A stretch of DNA of 64,000 nucleotides, taken from contig JAIWNE010000014.1 in NCBI GenBank assembly GCA_025331445.1, forward strand, positions 310,001-374,000, given 5' to 3'. The position numbers were made by a program, and so were the translations under genes. Positions 12,819 to 24,705 of this stretch are shown piece by piece. The notes under the pieces are model-generated. The model saw only the letters and a program-made list of their open reading frames with translations. It searched no databases and was not told the DNA's origin. Source of the stretch: Blakeslea trispora. Lineage: Eukaryota > Mucoromycota > Mucoromycetes > Mucorales > Choanephoraceae. Position 1 is the first letter of the stretch. Each line of letters begins with the position of its first letter.

Positions 12819-13817
12819 TCTGTTGATAGATAAAATAAAATAAAAAAGAGAGAGAGAGAGAAAAAAAAAAAAAGAAAATTTATACCACTCCAAAAAATTA
12901 AAGCTGCAATTTATTTGCGCCGAAACAAAGTACAGTTGGGCCATTTTGTTTGGAACCTGGTGTCCAAGATAATAATAATAAAAAAAAAGGAATGCATGTT
13001 GTTTCAATGCACATATGGCTTGAATACAGACAGTTGATGGCTATTTGAGGGTAAAATGCATGTCATCTACAAGTCGCTTTTAAATCTTGATACCCAATAC
13101 CGAGAATTCGGCTTAATGATAAGCAAGCCCTGCGAGCGACCTCCTTGCAAACAAATACAATAAAACAATGGTAAGATGCGGCCCTAATCAAGAACATACA
13201 TTGCTTTTCTTTTGTTTTTCATCCTTATGTCGCTTTTTATGCGGGGCTCGATTGTACCAAAGGGAAAGAAGCGAGAGAAAGAGAGAGAGAAAAGAAAAAA
13301 GGGGGGGGGAGAAGGCCTAGAAGCAAAAATGACTGAGACATTCTCTTAAAGGAAATTATCTTTCCACCAGAGTAGCACTTTTCTCTATGTGTAACAAGCG
13401 CATTTCATCACTACTTTCTTTTCATGTTATCAACACACACTCTCTCCTCATCTTTGCCTTTTTTCCCTTCAGTTTTGGCCGTCTTTCACGAGAATTGATT
13501 TCAAGATTAGCAATGAATTAGACGCATTATCAGTCATGGTGTGGTGTGAGAAAAAGATATGTATTGTGTGTGCTTCCTGTTAAGCCAGGCAAATAAAGTA
13601 TTACTCTGTTGTTTCTTCAAGGAGCAAATAAGCCATACTGTGGGTCTACATCCCATGCTTCCAATTCAATATCTATCCATATTAGCAAAAAGGAAAGAAG
13701 CCTGAACATTGCACAAAAGGGAAAAAAAAGGCTGAATCTGAATCTAATCCACATAAATGATGGTTATTTTTTTTCTGTTTGAGAACACGTCTATTCACTT
13801 CTTTTTTGTTGTAAATA
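12819..13817. other. Divergent promoter region of the acetyltransferase and SLA2
   Basis: About 1 kb between two divergent starts. It contains purine/pyrimidine runs (GAGAGA at about 12848-12861, a G run at about 13301-13309) and no gene that I can support. Confidence 0.5.
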
Positions 13818-16800
13818 ATGTCTTATTTATCTGCCGAAAAGGCAGAAACTGAACTTGCCCAGAGTATTAAGAAAGCCTGTAGTGCTGAAGAAACAGCACC
13901 CAAGCAAAAGCACGTCAGAAGTAAGTTAAGCGTTAGAAAGCTGAAATGTCTAGTATTAAAGTCGATTAGAATGTATTGTGTACACTTGGGACCATAGGAC
14001 ATCTGCTATTATCTGGAATATTCTCAAAGTTCAGCCTTTACTGTCTGATGAAATTCAAGCTTTCAAGGCACTTATTTTGGTCCATAAAGTGGTGAAAGAT
14101 GGTCATCCTAATGTAATGACGCATATAAAAATAAAGATGTTACACATCTCATATAAGCATTCTTTTGTGAGTAGGTCATCAAAGACGCTCTTCGAGAAAC
14201 AGGTTGGCTCGAGACATGCGCTCGTAGTGTCAATGGCGATGGCATGCGTGGTTACGGTACTCTCATCCGTGCTTATGTCGACTTTTTATTACATAAGCTT
14301 CAATATCATCGTTCGCACCCCGAATTCAACGGTACTTTCGATTATGAAGAATATATCAGCTTGAAAAACATTGATGATCCAAACGAAGGGTAACGAAAGG
14401 ATATATGAGTGAGTGCAGTAACTGAATGTTTGAGTAGTTTTGAAACAATCAATGATTTGATGACCTTACAAGATCATATTGATCGATTCCAAAAGACCGT
14501 GTTTGCCAGCTTCCGTCACCATTCCAACAATGAATGCCGTATTGCTTCCCTTGTACCTCTTGTTGAAGAAAGTTATGGTATTTACAAGTTTATTATCAGT
14601 ATGCTTAGAGCCATGCATCAGCGTAAGTAGGATCGTAATATCATTCTAAAGACCCAGGCTCATCCTTGATATACAATAGGTACTGAGGCCTCGGATGCAC
14701 TAGCTCCGCTTAGACAAAAGTTCAACACTCAGCATTATGCACTCTTAAAGTTTTATTATGAATGCTCCAACCTCAAATACTTGACTAGCTTAATCAATGT
14801 GCCTAAACTTTCGCCTGATCCACCTTCTCTGATTGATGCTAACACACCTCAATTACCTAAGCGTCCCGAAGTAGCCCGTATTGAGGCCCCACCTCCACCT
14901 CAAGCATCGCCTGAGCCTGTCATTGACTTTTGGTCTGAGAAGCAAGCACAACAACAACGGGAGTATGAAGAGCAACAACGCAAATTAGCTCAACAGCGTG
15001 CCGAGGAACAAGAGCGCATGCGACAAATGCAAATGCAACAACAGCGTGACTATGAAGAGCAACAACGTAGAATGGCTGATTTGGAGCGTCAGAGACAAGA
15101 AGAATTGCTGAGACAGCAGATGCAACATCAACAGGTGGGCCGTATCAATGACCTAGAAATGCAAATCTTGAATGCACGCAACCAACTGGAACGTAACCAA
15201 ATGATGTTGGAACAATATGACAGAAGAGTCAAAGCACTTGAACAAGAACTGGCCTCTGTAAATGCTAATGCTCAGTTAAGAGATCAATCAAAAGACGAAC
15301 TGATCCGTTCTCTTCAATGTAAGTGTATTGCTATTGATTCTTAAAGAAAAGATAGAGAGACTAACCCACTTGGAATGTCTAGCCGAGATTCAAATGTGGA
15401 AAAATAAATATGAAGCTTTAGCTAAGCTTTACAGTCAGTTAAGAAAGGAACATATTGATTTGCTCAACAAGTACAAAGCACTTCAAGTGAAAGCCAATTC
15501 AGCCCAAGAGGCCACTGAAAAGCTTGAGCGTATGCAAGCTGATATGCGTGCCAAGAACATTGAATTAGCTGATCTAATTCGTGAACGTGATAGAGCACGT
15601 AACGAACTAGCTCGCCTTCAAGGCAACCAACAGGACGACATGGATCGTTTGCGTCGCGAACTTGAAGATGCACGCAACCAAATGCAGAATATGGGTCGAT
15701 CTAAAGGAGACGAAGTTAGCGCTCTGTTGGCCAAGTTCAACCGAGAAAAACAAGAAATGGAAGCCAGTTTGATGGAAAAGCAAGCTTTGATTGATGAGTT
15801 CTTGAAGCAAATTGAAGATCAACAAGGCGAAGCAGATCGCATTCGTCATGAAAAAGATGAAGAAATTGCTGTCCTTCAAGCAGGCATGGACGAATGTCTT
15901 TCTCAATTAGCTGAACTACAACAGGTAAATACTCTTCTTTTTCTTTTCTTTTGAACTCTTAGCTTTAACTCTTCTATGAACAGAACGATAGACAACAAGA
16001 TCTTCAAGATGAATTAGAGCGATTGCAGATTGAACAGACAGATAAATTAAATCAGATCTTGGACTGTATCCTAACAACTTGCATCCAAAAAATCAACGAT
16101 GGCATTTATGACATTGAACAGACAACAACACATGGCAATGAGAATTCAACTCCTGAGTTAGCTCTGTCCATGATTGAAAGAGCCAGTATCTTCTCTGTTG
16201 AATTTATGTCTGCCTTCAGTAAGTTCTTGGATGGCAGTAATTCTGGTGATCACACAAACACTATCACACGCGCCATTGAGTTCTCGGATACCATCTTGGA
16301 TGTCCTTCAACATGCAAAGGGTATTACACAATATGTCATGCGTGATGAAGATGGCGAGGAGCTCGTCAAGCTCGGAAAGGGCTCAGGTGAAGCTTGTATC
16401 CAATACTTTAGTAGTGTTATGTCCAGCTATCTTAAGATGTTACCCCGTGCACAGCGTCCTGAAGTCGTCATTCAAGGTGATATGCGCGTTCAAGAGGCCT
16501 TGACAAAACTCTCGCAAAAGACGGAAGACCTGATTTTGACAGGTGCTACTGATGTCAACAAAATGTCAGATGGTGATGTAGGTGATCTTGTTGAACAAGA
16601 AATGACCAAGGCTGCTCGTGCGATTGAAGATGCCACACTCAAGATTCAAGACTTGATGCGTCGTCCTGCTAATCCCAGCTTCTCTGCCACAGACATCCAA
16701 GTTCATCAACTGATCTTAAACTCTGTCTTGGCCTTGACCAATGCTATCGCCAACCTGATCAAATGTGCCACACTCTCTCAACAAGAAATTGTTGCTCAAG

Positions 16801-17367
16801 GTCGTGGTTCTTCTTCTAAGGCTGCTTTTTACAAGAAACATAACCGTTGGACAGAAGGTCTAATTTCTGCTGCCAAATCTGTGGCTGTTGCCACTAACCT
16901 ACTTGTGGAAGCAGCTGATGGTGTGATCAGCAAGACCCACTCATTGGAGCAACTGATTGTGGCCTCTAATGAAGTCTCTGCTGCTACTGTTCAATTGGTA
17001 TCTGCTTCTCGTGTGAAATCGTCTTTCATGTCTCGCACACAAGAGCGTCTTGAAATGGCTGCTAAAGCTGTCAAGGATGCTGCTGCTGAATTGGTGAAAC
17101 AAGTGAAAGGACTTGTAGCTGAGCAAAACAAATCAGATAATTTAGATATTGATTTTAACAAGCTATCTGTGCATGAATTTAAGCGCAGGGAAATGGAACA
17201 GCAAGTCAAGATTCTCAAGTTGGATGCTGAATTGACTAATGCTCGTCGTATTCTTGCTGAAATGAGGTAAAGTTAAAGAAAAAAATCAAAAGAAATGGTT
17301 GTGTGGCTTACATAATGTTTTTTCTTACAATAGACGAAGTGGATATCATACCGAAGAGACTGAATAA
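13818..17367 (+). CDS. SLA2: Endocytic actin adaptor Sla2/HIP1R (ANTH, coiled coil, talin-like I/LWEQ)
   Basis: Eight exons: 13818-13920, 13970-14112, 14175-14389, 14438-14622, 14680-15318, 15383-15924, 15984-17266 and 17334-17367. They give 1047 residues; family members run about 970-1070. The ANTH domain (residues about 5-280) includes APKQKHVRKCIVYTWDH and NGDGMRGYGTLIRAYVDF. A Pro-rich linker follows, then a Gln/Glu/Arg-rich coiled coil (about 320-680, with QQQREYEEQQRKLAQQ-type repeats and EIQMWKNKYEALAKLYSQLR). The C-terminal THATCH/I-LWEQ domain (about 790-1035) binds F-actin. The protein links clathrin and PIP2-rich membrane to actin during endocytosis at polarised growth sites. The last exon codes only 11 residues. 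The identification is firm. Confidence 0.95.
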
Positions 17368-17817
17368 TAACAATAATAAATTATCCTAATCAAAACATGT
17401 GCTATTGAAATCTGAAGAGACCTGGATGGTTCACAACTGAGCTTTGAATTTGATGAGTTAAGCTTACAACTGATTGTCAAGGAAACAGGAAAACTGTGTT
17501 CGTAAAGTTTCTATTCTGAGTCGCGAGTTTCATCTCGAAACCATACTTTGCATCCCAGAGTATTGAGAATAATTCCAAGTCCTACTGAACACTTTGGTAA
17601 CATAGAAATTGATCTATTAAGTAACAATGAGCATTAAAATCAACATATGGAAAGAAATAAGGCATCATTTCTTTTCCTTCAACAAAATTCTTAGCACGTT
17701 AGCCTCATAGTAGAAATGGATATCATTTGATGCAAAGATCATTTACTATCAGATTATATACACAAATTTATTTAAATTTCAATTTTTTACAAGCTGTTGT
17801 GAGTAGAGATGGATCAT
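17368..17817. other. Convergent 3' spacer
   Basis: Spacer between the SLA2 and CsbD-like 3' ends; A/T-rich, no gene seen. Confidence 0.6.
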
Positions 17818-18225
17818 TTAACTGAATCTTGTTTGAGCTTGACCCTTGGCTCTCTGAGCCTCGCCTTCCATTTGACCGGCGGTGTTACCAGTAGCACTGC
17901 TCATGTTGCTTTGAATGGCACCTTCAGCACGGTTCTTCATACCATCCATCTTCATTCCAGTGTTAGTACCCATACCGGTGTTGTGGCCCATGCCAGTGTC
18001 ATGACCCATACCAGTGTTAGTGCCCATACCCATACCAGTGTTGTGGCCCATACCGGTGTTGTGGCCCATACCGGTGTCATGACCCATACCAGTGTTGTGG
18101 CCCATACTTTCAGCCTTGCCCTTAGTGTCTTGAGCAGCACCTTCAGCTTGCATTCTTTCGTTGCCCATCATGTTACCCATGGCCTTCTTCATTTTACCAG
18201 CAGCTTGATCCATTTTTCCTTGCAT
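17818..18225 (-). CDS. CsbD-like small protein with Met/His hexapeptide repeats
   Basis: Single exon, 135 residues. Residues 1-40 (KMDQAAGKMKKAMGNMMGNE, then AEGAAQDTKGKAE) match the CsbD-like pattern of short amphipathic Gly/Ala/Lys helices found in stress-induced proteins. Residues about 41-92 are tandem MGHNTG/MGHDTG/MGTNTG hexapeptides. The C-terminus returns to a CsbD-like pattern (KNRAEGAIQSNMSSATGN). Highly hydrophilic and probably intrinsically disordered. A TATA box at 18308-18314 lies about 83 nt upstream of the ATG. CsbD-type proteins are usually strongly stress-inducible, which I infer here. The repeated Met-x-His spacing could bind metal ions; that is speculation. Confidence 0.85.
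   Translation of the reverse strand: MQGKMDQAAGKMKKAMGNMMGNERMQAEGAAQDTKGKAESMGHNTGMGHDTGMGHNTGMGHNTGMGMGTNTGMGHDTGMGHNTGMGTNTGMKMDGMKNRAEGAIQSNMSSATGNTAGQMEGEAQRAKGQAQTRFS
17953..18104 (-). repeat. 18-bp coding minisatellite (MGHNTG units)
   Basis: About eight near-identical 18-bp units on the minus strand code the hexapeptide series, with one 6-bp phase slip (MGMG) in the middle. This fits slippage or unequal exchange of whole units. Confidence 0.85.
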
Positions 18226-18307
18226 TTTTGATGATTTTTCTGTTATTTAATTAAGATTAAAAAAGAGAATGTTTGATGATGACTTATGGCGCAAAAACCA
18301 GACTTCT

Positions 18308-18314
18308 TTTTATA
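18308..18314 (-). promoter_or_regulatory. TATA box of the CsbD-like gene
   Basis: TATAAAA on the minus strand, 83 nt before the start codon. Confidence 0.5.
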
Positions 18315-18338
18315 TGATTTTTGATTGTTTTATTTTTG

Positions 18339-19340
18339 TTATGCTAGAGATAACATAATCATGACGTGATCGTATTTTGAGTCAATTGAAAAAGCCGTGT
18401 TTGATCTTCCTGAGAACATTTGAGTAAAGTGGACAAGATGGGTACTAGTTGAGCCTAATGCGGATAAAACAAAAGCACGAATTAGTTTAGTCCCTCGGTC
18501 ATTACAAAGTGGGAATTTTTTTTTTACTCTAGTATTTTTTCGCTCTAGAAACTTGAGAATGACATTACGAAGGTACTCTAGGTTCACTATTTCGTGTTTT
18601 TCTCGACTGAATTTACGTATTTCTTGCCTCAATGTTTTGTTAATCAAGGTAAGATGAGTTTCTTTTGATTTCAATAGCTTTGTCTCCTCCTCATAAAGTG
18701 CCTATTGAATTATATTTGTTGAGCAAGTCAAACTATGACTATATAAGGAATATTAAGCCATTACGTTCTGATTCATGAGTTTCTCACATTGTTTTTTCCA
18801 ATGCAGTTGACTTTGTTTTGATTGATCGAGTTTTGATTGATATTCCTGCTTAATTTCGTCTTCTTGCGTCATTCTATTAGAGGCAGCGTTAAGATCGGCC
18901 TTCTCTAGCTGATATTCAACATTCTTCCATCGCTTTTTCATTAAATTGGCGCGTTTGATTTCCTCTTCAAGTGCTACACACGTAGTATGAAATTCATCGC
19001 GTGTTTGATCCAATGTAGACTGAAGTGAAACATAATCGGACCTTTGTTGAACCCACTCGTCTATTGTCTGTTGGTCTAAAAGTGTCGAAAGTTGTGTCAG
19101 ACTTGTATCGTCTAGATTGGATATTTTTGTCCATACGCTGGATAGTAGAGTAGTTGTAGTTAGAGCTTCCAATGCCCGTCTCGCCTCTTGACGTGCTTGG
19201 TCAGCCTCTTGCATGAAATGAAGGACATTTTTTTTGGACTCTTCTTTTTCTAAATGAAGCTCTTCTATTTCATTAGTCAGACGTGCTACTTGAGCTTGAA
19301 GTACTTTTTTATTATTGGAAAGTTTATTAGGAGCAACCAT
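18339..19340 (-). CDS. Small GRIP-domain golgin-like coiled-coil protein
   Basis: Three exons, 19340-18765, 18701-18506 and 18454-18339, give 295 residues. Residues about 8-215 are heptad-rich coiled coil. Near the C-terminus NLEYLRNVILKFLE carries the invariant Tyr and flanking hydrophobics of a GRIP domain. Removing a 51-nt GT-AG intron joins FPLC to STSTHLVHFTQMF, matching the second GRIP helix (xxVxxSTLLxFT). GRIP domains bind Arl1-GTP on trans-Golgi membranes and tether vesicles. At 295 residues it is much shorter than classical golgins. The 51-nt intron is a multiple of three without a stop, so retention would insert 17 residues into the GRIP domain. The start chosen is MVAPNKLSNNKK; the hydrophobic in-frame stretch before it is probably leader sequence. 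Confidence 0.8.
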
Positions 19341-20319
19341 GATCAAAGTTAAAGAAGCTGTTAAAAAGAAGATGAAGAAAAAAGGGGGGAAATCAAAAGC
19401 CCTATTGAAGAACAAAAAAGTCAAGAAATAGGCTATCAAATGTATAAATGCAAAGCCCATTCTCCTTTATTTTTTTAAGGGCTTATAAAATGATTGTTGT
19501 GCATATGCCACAGTTTGTTTCCTTTTTATACTCTTGTTTTGCGTTGAGATAAATAATCCGTATAGCTCTCTTGCTTTTGTCTTGTTGTCTGTTGAGAGTG
19601 AACTTGTCCTCAATATGCAACAAAAGAATATCTGTCTGACTAGAGTTTTTTTTTTTGTCTTTTCATCTGAAAGGTCTTTCAATATAGGCCACTAAGAGAG
19701 GAAAGCCTAAATGAAGTGTTATTCTATTTGTTGTGATACCAATGCTTAGAAAACATATGTATCATTTCGAGATTTTGCCCAAGTAAAGGCCAACCAATGA
19801 ACCTCCTTAGGCCAGTGATATCAAACAACTGCTCAATGAGAAAGTAGTTGAAGATTTCAGCATTTTATTTCCAAGATTGATAGATGGGCTTTTTCTTTTG
19901 TAGTTTTTTACCAAAAAAGTAATTGCGCATCCTTATTTGGAATTAAGGTATCAGGGTGTAGTGTTATGATTATAGCATAGGTTTGAAAATCATACTCATA
20001 CAAAGAATGCAGTCTCAAATCAAGCAATCACTTTATGCAATTGTCTGAGAGCAATTGACTCAGTGTTGGCATGACAACAGTCTCCCTCCAAATTCAAGTG
20101 TTTAAAAAGATGACTGTCATGTTTGCTAATACAAAATTCAGCTTGGCAAATTTATACATACCCGAATATTGTTTTAGACATGTAATGTGTTATACTTCAA
20201 ATGTGTCACCTGTCTAAACTAAATCAAGGTTTTCTTACTTTATTTACCATTGTATTGATTTGACTGTTAGTTATATTGCGAGAAATTAAACCTTTCATTT
20301 AAATAAATATTGCATTGTT
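19341..20319. other. Spacer between the golgin-like gene and the Rho GEF gene
   Basis: Promoter of the golgin-like gene plus the 3' flank of the Rho GEF gene. A few short open frames only; no recognisable gene or RNA. Confidence 0.5.
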
Positions 20320-23300
20320 TTATTTGGTAAGTACGGTAGGCTTCAATTCGAAAATTTGTTGGTATATAGAATCCGTCTTATCCAGCATGGTACCCAAAAT
20401 AAATGAACCTTTAGATTTATGACCATTTTGTAAACACTCAACGTTTTTCTCTTGTATCACTTGTTCTAAATGTCCCTGTAAAACGTGCAATCGTCCCAAA
20501 CTGTTAAATTCCATTTATGATTTTTTCTTGAATACTTTAGGGTAACTTACATCAACTACACTACGTATCTCAATAAATTGTTGTTCAAAGGCAATCACAT
20601 AGGGGTGATGATAGGCAAAGGCAGTTGGTGTGCCTTCCCAAACAATTTTGAACTTTCTTTCTGCTCTTCTTCCTTTCTTATCAATATAAAATGCAAATTC
20701 TGACAAGATGTTAATAAGTTTGTTTTTCTCTTCCTGTTTAAGATCTTACTATCATAACAAATTAGGTAATTGCCATTGGGCACAGGAAATACTGCAATTC
20801 TCTTTATGATCGGATTAAGCTTCATCTGTTCATCTATCTTTTCGTTTTTCGTAATAAAATCCAAGGATCTATCCGAGGGGTCTAGCAGATCTTTTTATAT
20901 ATGCATGAGTAAACCAAATTTTGATCCTTCAATTTGTTTGACTTACTATCTGCTTTTTTCGTTTTCATGTCAACAGCAATGATGCCCAAAGGCGTTGTCA
21001 ACAAAAGCATAGAGCGTGTGTTGTCAATAGCCCATACATCACAAGGGCTGTAGATCGGCTTCAGTTGAGTTACCTGAGTGTTTGTTAATGAGAGGGAAGA
21101 TGAAGATCTCATAGAGAGGCGACCAAGCAATGATTTTTTCTTGAGTTCTGTCTTTGGCATGGTAGGTTCAAACAGTTCAATCTCAGTACCATTAACAGAG
21201 GATGTTTTTGGGACACAAATCAACGTCTGATCTAAACATTGGCCTACATGAAAGAAAGGCACGTTGGCCCTGATCTTTCGACCAAAGCATTGAATGCTCT
21301 TAATTCCCTCAGGCTGACCATTGATAGTGATATCTAATGGGTACTGCCATAGAATACCATTGGCCAACACCAACAAGAGCTGGTAGTCTTCTAGTACATG
21401 AACTTGAGTTACTTTTTCTAAGAGCAGAATTTTCCTCGGCACACCACTAGAAGCATAGTTGTTGGGACCGACATAAAGACCAGCATCGGTTGCCAGTAGA
21501 TAACTTTTGCCTTGATCTTACCATATTTTACAATAATAAAACAATAAGATGCTTGCTTATTCTTGCTTTTCTTTTTCTTCTTACCAAATATTGTCATATG
21601 GTGTGCCTTAATGTCAGCAAAGAACTCATAACGCTTAACGCTATTCACAATGTCGAATGCAGGCTGTCGCTTCAACTTTGTATTACGCTGCTTCTGAATA
21701 GCTTGAACCCATGACTTCAAGTTGGCCTCATTAGGAGCATATAAAGTGAATACATCCTCTGACGTTCTACCTTGGTGATAAAACGTGATAGGCAATCCAA
21801 GCCGCATGTTGAGATCAGCAGTTTGAACGTTGAATGAATGAATTACATTTGCTACACCAATACTGTTTGGTGAAATAGGAGATGAAGCACGATCAAGTGT
21901 TGATAGTAGTGCATTAGCTGATAGTTTTCTTTGCAAATTTACATTAGGATCATAGAGAGCAGGTATATGAACACCCAAGAATTCTATAGGAATTGGCTAA
22001 TTTTTTTTGAGAAATAAATCTACAAATAACATTGTCATACAAAAAAATGCCCTTACTTTTCTCTGAATTTGATAGTGCTCAACAGCATTGACAATTTTAA
22101 CTTTGAAAATAGCGAAATAATGGTCAAACAAAATTGCCTGGTATCGAGTTGAATCGAGGTTGTATGTCTTTCTCAAGACACCTTGCTTGATGATTGTTCT
22201 CCCGGAACCTAGCAACCTCAAGTGAATTGCATCCTTTTTGTTTTTAAAAGTCAAATGACGCTGTATTTGTTCTAAATCAAATCGATTCTTGGCTGCTCCT
22301 GCTGCATTATTGACACGTTGTAAAAGTTGCTTGATTTTCTCGATTATATTAGGTATGTTTTCTTTGTCAGGATGATTCATAGCTGTGCGAGCATGTATCT
22401 TGTCTAACAGTAATGTATATCTTCCAAGACGTGTGGTTGGTTTTGTCAAGTAACCATTTAATTCCAATTTGCGAGATGCAGCGTCTCTTTCTGTTTGCTG
22501 AAAAACAAAAGCAAAAACAGTTAGATTTCTGGACAAGTAAAGGTAGATCCAAAGAAAGAAATCTCGACAATTGTCTCACCTCTGCAAACAAGGCAAACTT
22601 AGGATTACTATATCGTTCATGCTCATAAGTATGTTTGGCTTGATGTTGTCTAGCACCATAATAAACAAAAGGTTCAAATTCAGCTACAAAATGCTGCATG
22701 ATATCACTGATTTGTGAAACAATTGGATGCTCTTGTTGTCTTGCCCTAAGTGCTAAGGTAAACCTATGGCTCAGTTGGTAGATATCAGTCAAATTTGAGA
22801 AAACCTTTTTGATGAATTCTTCTCTACGATGTTTGGGTATAATGTCATTGACTCTTAAAGGCTCAATCCACATCTATACACAAAAGTTAATACATGTATA
22901 GCATAATAACTCTTTTTTTTTCTTTTGGTACCTTGATAACATATTCGAGATCTTTCAAGAAGTTTTCTTCAGTATACACAAGTTCAAAAATGATTTCCTG
23001 GCGTTTCCTCTCATTTGCAGGTGTGGATAAGACAATATAGTCATCCACTGTTTGGCTCCATAGTTGCTGTTGCTTCTGAACTTCGTACGTATGCGCTGTC
23101 ACACGCTTTTCTCTTGTGTCTACACTATGAGGTCGCTTTCGCTAAACAACAAGTACAATGGGATAAGTTATGCATGTCTTTTTGTCTTCATTGGTCGGAA
23201 ATTTCTGGGGAGGATTTTTCTTTCTTTTTTGTTCTTCGTTCTTACCAATTTTTCTCTTTTGGGACATGTGTAACTGTAGCACGGATACAAATTGTCATAA

Positions 23301-24051
23301 CAAGTAGGTGTATAACAATATGTAAGCTCAGTGTAAATACCGGATGGCAACAATTCTTTTTGCACCATAAGTGTGGTTGTGGTTGTTGTTGTTTCTGTAT
23401 TCATTGAATTGTGGTCATCTTCTTCTTGCTCATCTTCATCACTAGCATAGCTATTGATGATAGTAGATACAGCCGAATAGGCAGTCTGATCTGTATTACT
23501 CTGATTACTACTTGGATGGTTATGGTGAAAGAGCAGCTCGTTGAATTGATATATTTCGACAATATCATCAATCAATCTGTTTTCGTAATTTACATCATGA
23601 AAAAATCGCTGTGCTTCAAGTGCACGGCCTACTCTTAAAGCAGTCTGACGACCTTGTGTACCCAATATTTCTCGAAGCTTATCCTAACATTCGATCGGAG
23701 GAAGTGGTTTATGATACGTCCCTTAGCAATGGTTTCAAACCACTTACCACAGCTTCTTTGCCATCAAAAACATTATGATACTCTATATCGTTTTTGATTC
23801 TGTCACTCAATATGATGCGACGCTTCAATTCGTATGCTACAGAAGATAGAAATGCGCGATAATAGCGATTTGACTGGCCATTTGGAGATTTGGTAATGAA
23901 CTGTTGGCTACTTTCTGATACATTTGAAAATGATTTAAAAGACATATCAATCGCTAAATAAATAGAAAAAAAGAAATTATGGAAAAACAAAAAAGTTGGA
24001 GTCAGGCAATGTGTCACTTGAATCTAATGTGTGTGTGTATGTGTGTGTGTA

Positions 24052-24084
<33 letters not shown>

Positions 24085-24401
24085 GTCTAACCTGGCACTT
24101 TAGTATGTGTATGAGAATAACGCTGTTGATTGGGGGTAGGATCTGACACAGTTGTTGCCTGAAATGCATGAGTGTTTGGCATACTCTCGTTATCAACGTT
24201 TTTTAAGGGTGCTGTATATGAATTAGAAGGTCTCGGTCGAACCTGTGGACTGGATGCTATTTTGGTCGTAAAGGTTCTTTTCAAGCCTAGCCGTGCAGCA
24301 TGTTGCAGCAATTGGCTACCGTTTCTCTGCAATAAATTTGATTTTCTTTCTATGTTCGCTGTTGGAGTAATATTGGTAACTGCTTGTGGTATGCTCATCA
24401 T
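20320..24401 (-). CDS. ROM2: Rho1-type guanine nucleotide exchange factor (DEP-DH-PH-CNH)
   Basis: Eleven exons: 24401-24092, 23953-23748, 23683-23246, 23141-22932, 22873-22580, 22497-22057, 21996-21585, 21510-20947, 20890-20750, 20699-20551 and 20475-20320. They total 1106 residues. Order: a Ser/Pro/Gln-rich N-terminus; DEP domain (about 127-225, FLSSVAYELKRRI, KLREILGTQGRQTALRVGR); a Cys-rich linker (CYTPTC, CYSYTC); DH domain (about 365-560, starting KRQEIIFELVYTEENFLKDL); PH domain (about 590-730); CNH domain (about 770-1080). This is the fungal Rom1/2 and Rgf1-3 architecture. These activate Rho1 for wall-glucan synthesis and actin polarity. CNH details: GRLSMRSSSSLSL linker, CDVWAIDN, FAFYIDKKGR, FIEIRSVV. 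The extreme N-terminus is least certain. (GT)n and (CT)n microsatellites sit in intron 1. Confidence 0.92.
24029..24076. repeat. Compound (GT)n-(CT)n microsatellite in intron 1 of the Rho GEF gene
   Basis: A GT run at 24029-24050 (one interruption) is followed by an uninterrupted CT run at 24052-24076. On the transcribed strand these are purine-rich AG and AC repeats close to the intron 1 donor at 24091. Confidence 0.9.
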
Positions 24402-24705
24402 AAGTGGGTTGATTGCTGCATATAAACTATGTCTTTAGTCAGATTTTCTTGGTATGATTTACAATGAATTTGGTCTCTTTCTGCTGAAAATATACAGGGA
24501 AAAAAGAGGAAGTTGAATACAAATAATTTGTGTGCACTTGTTTTTATTTTACAAAATTGTTCGTTCATTCAAAATATTTTTTTTGGCTCAGATTGTGGAA
24601 GGCAATTTGGTCACTTTTTGTGTTGTTGCACTAACATTTGAAGCTCCGGTTTTTTTTTTCTTGGTTTTGGAGTATCGCAACTCACAGAGTCAAATAGGTG
24701 TTCTA

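Noticed and set aside
17809..18231. Plus-strand open frame with HTSVVAHT repeats
   Set aside because: Antisense reading of the MGHNTG minisatellite; the minus strand has a promoter, start codon and CsbD-like ends.
22760..22790. tRNA A-box-like string GGCTCAGTTGGTAGA
   Set aside because: It lies in the DH-domain exon of the Rho GEF and there is no matching B box or cloverleaf downstream.
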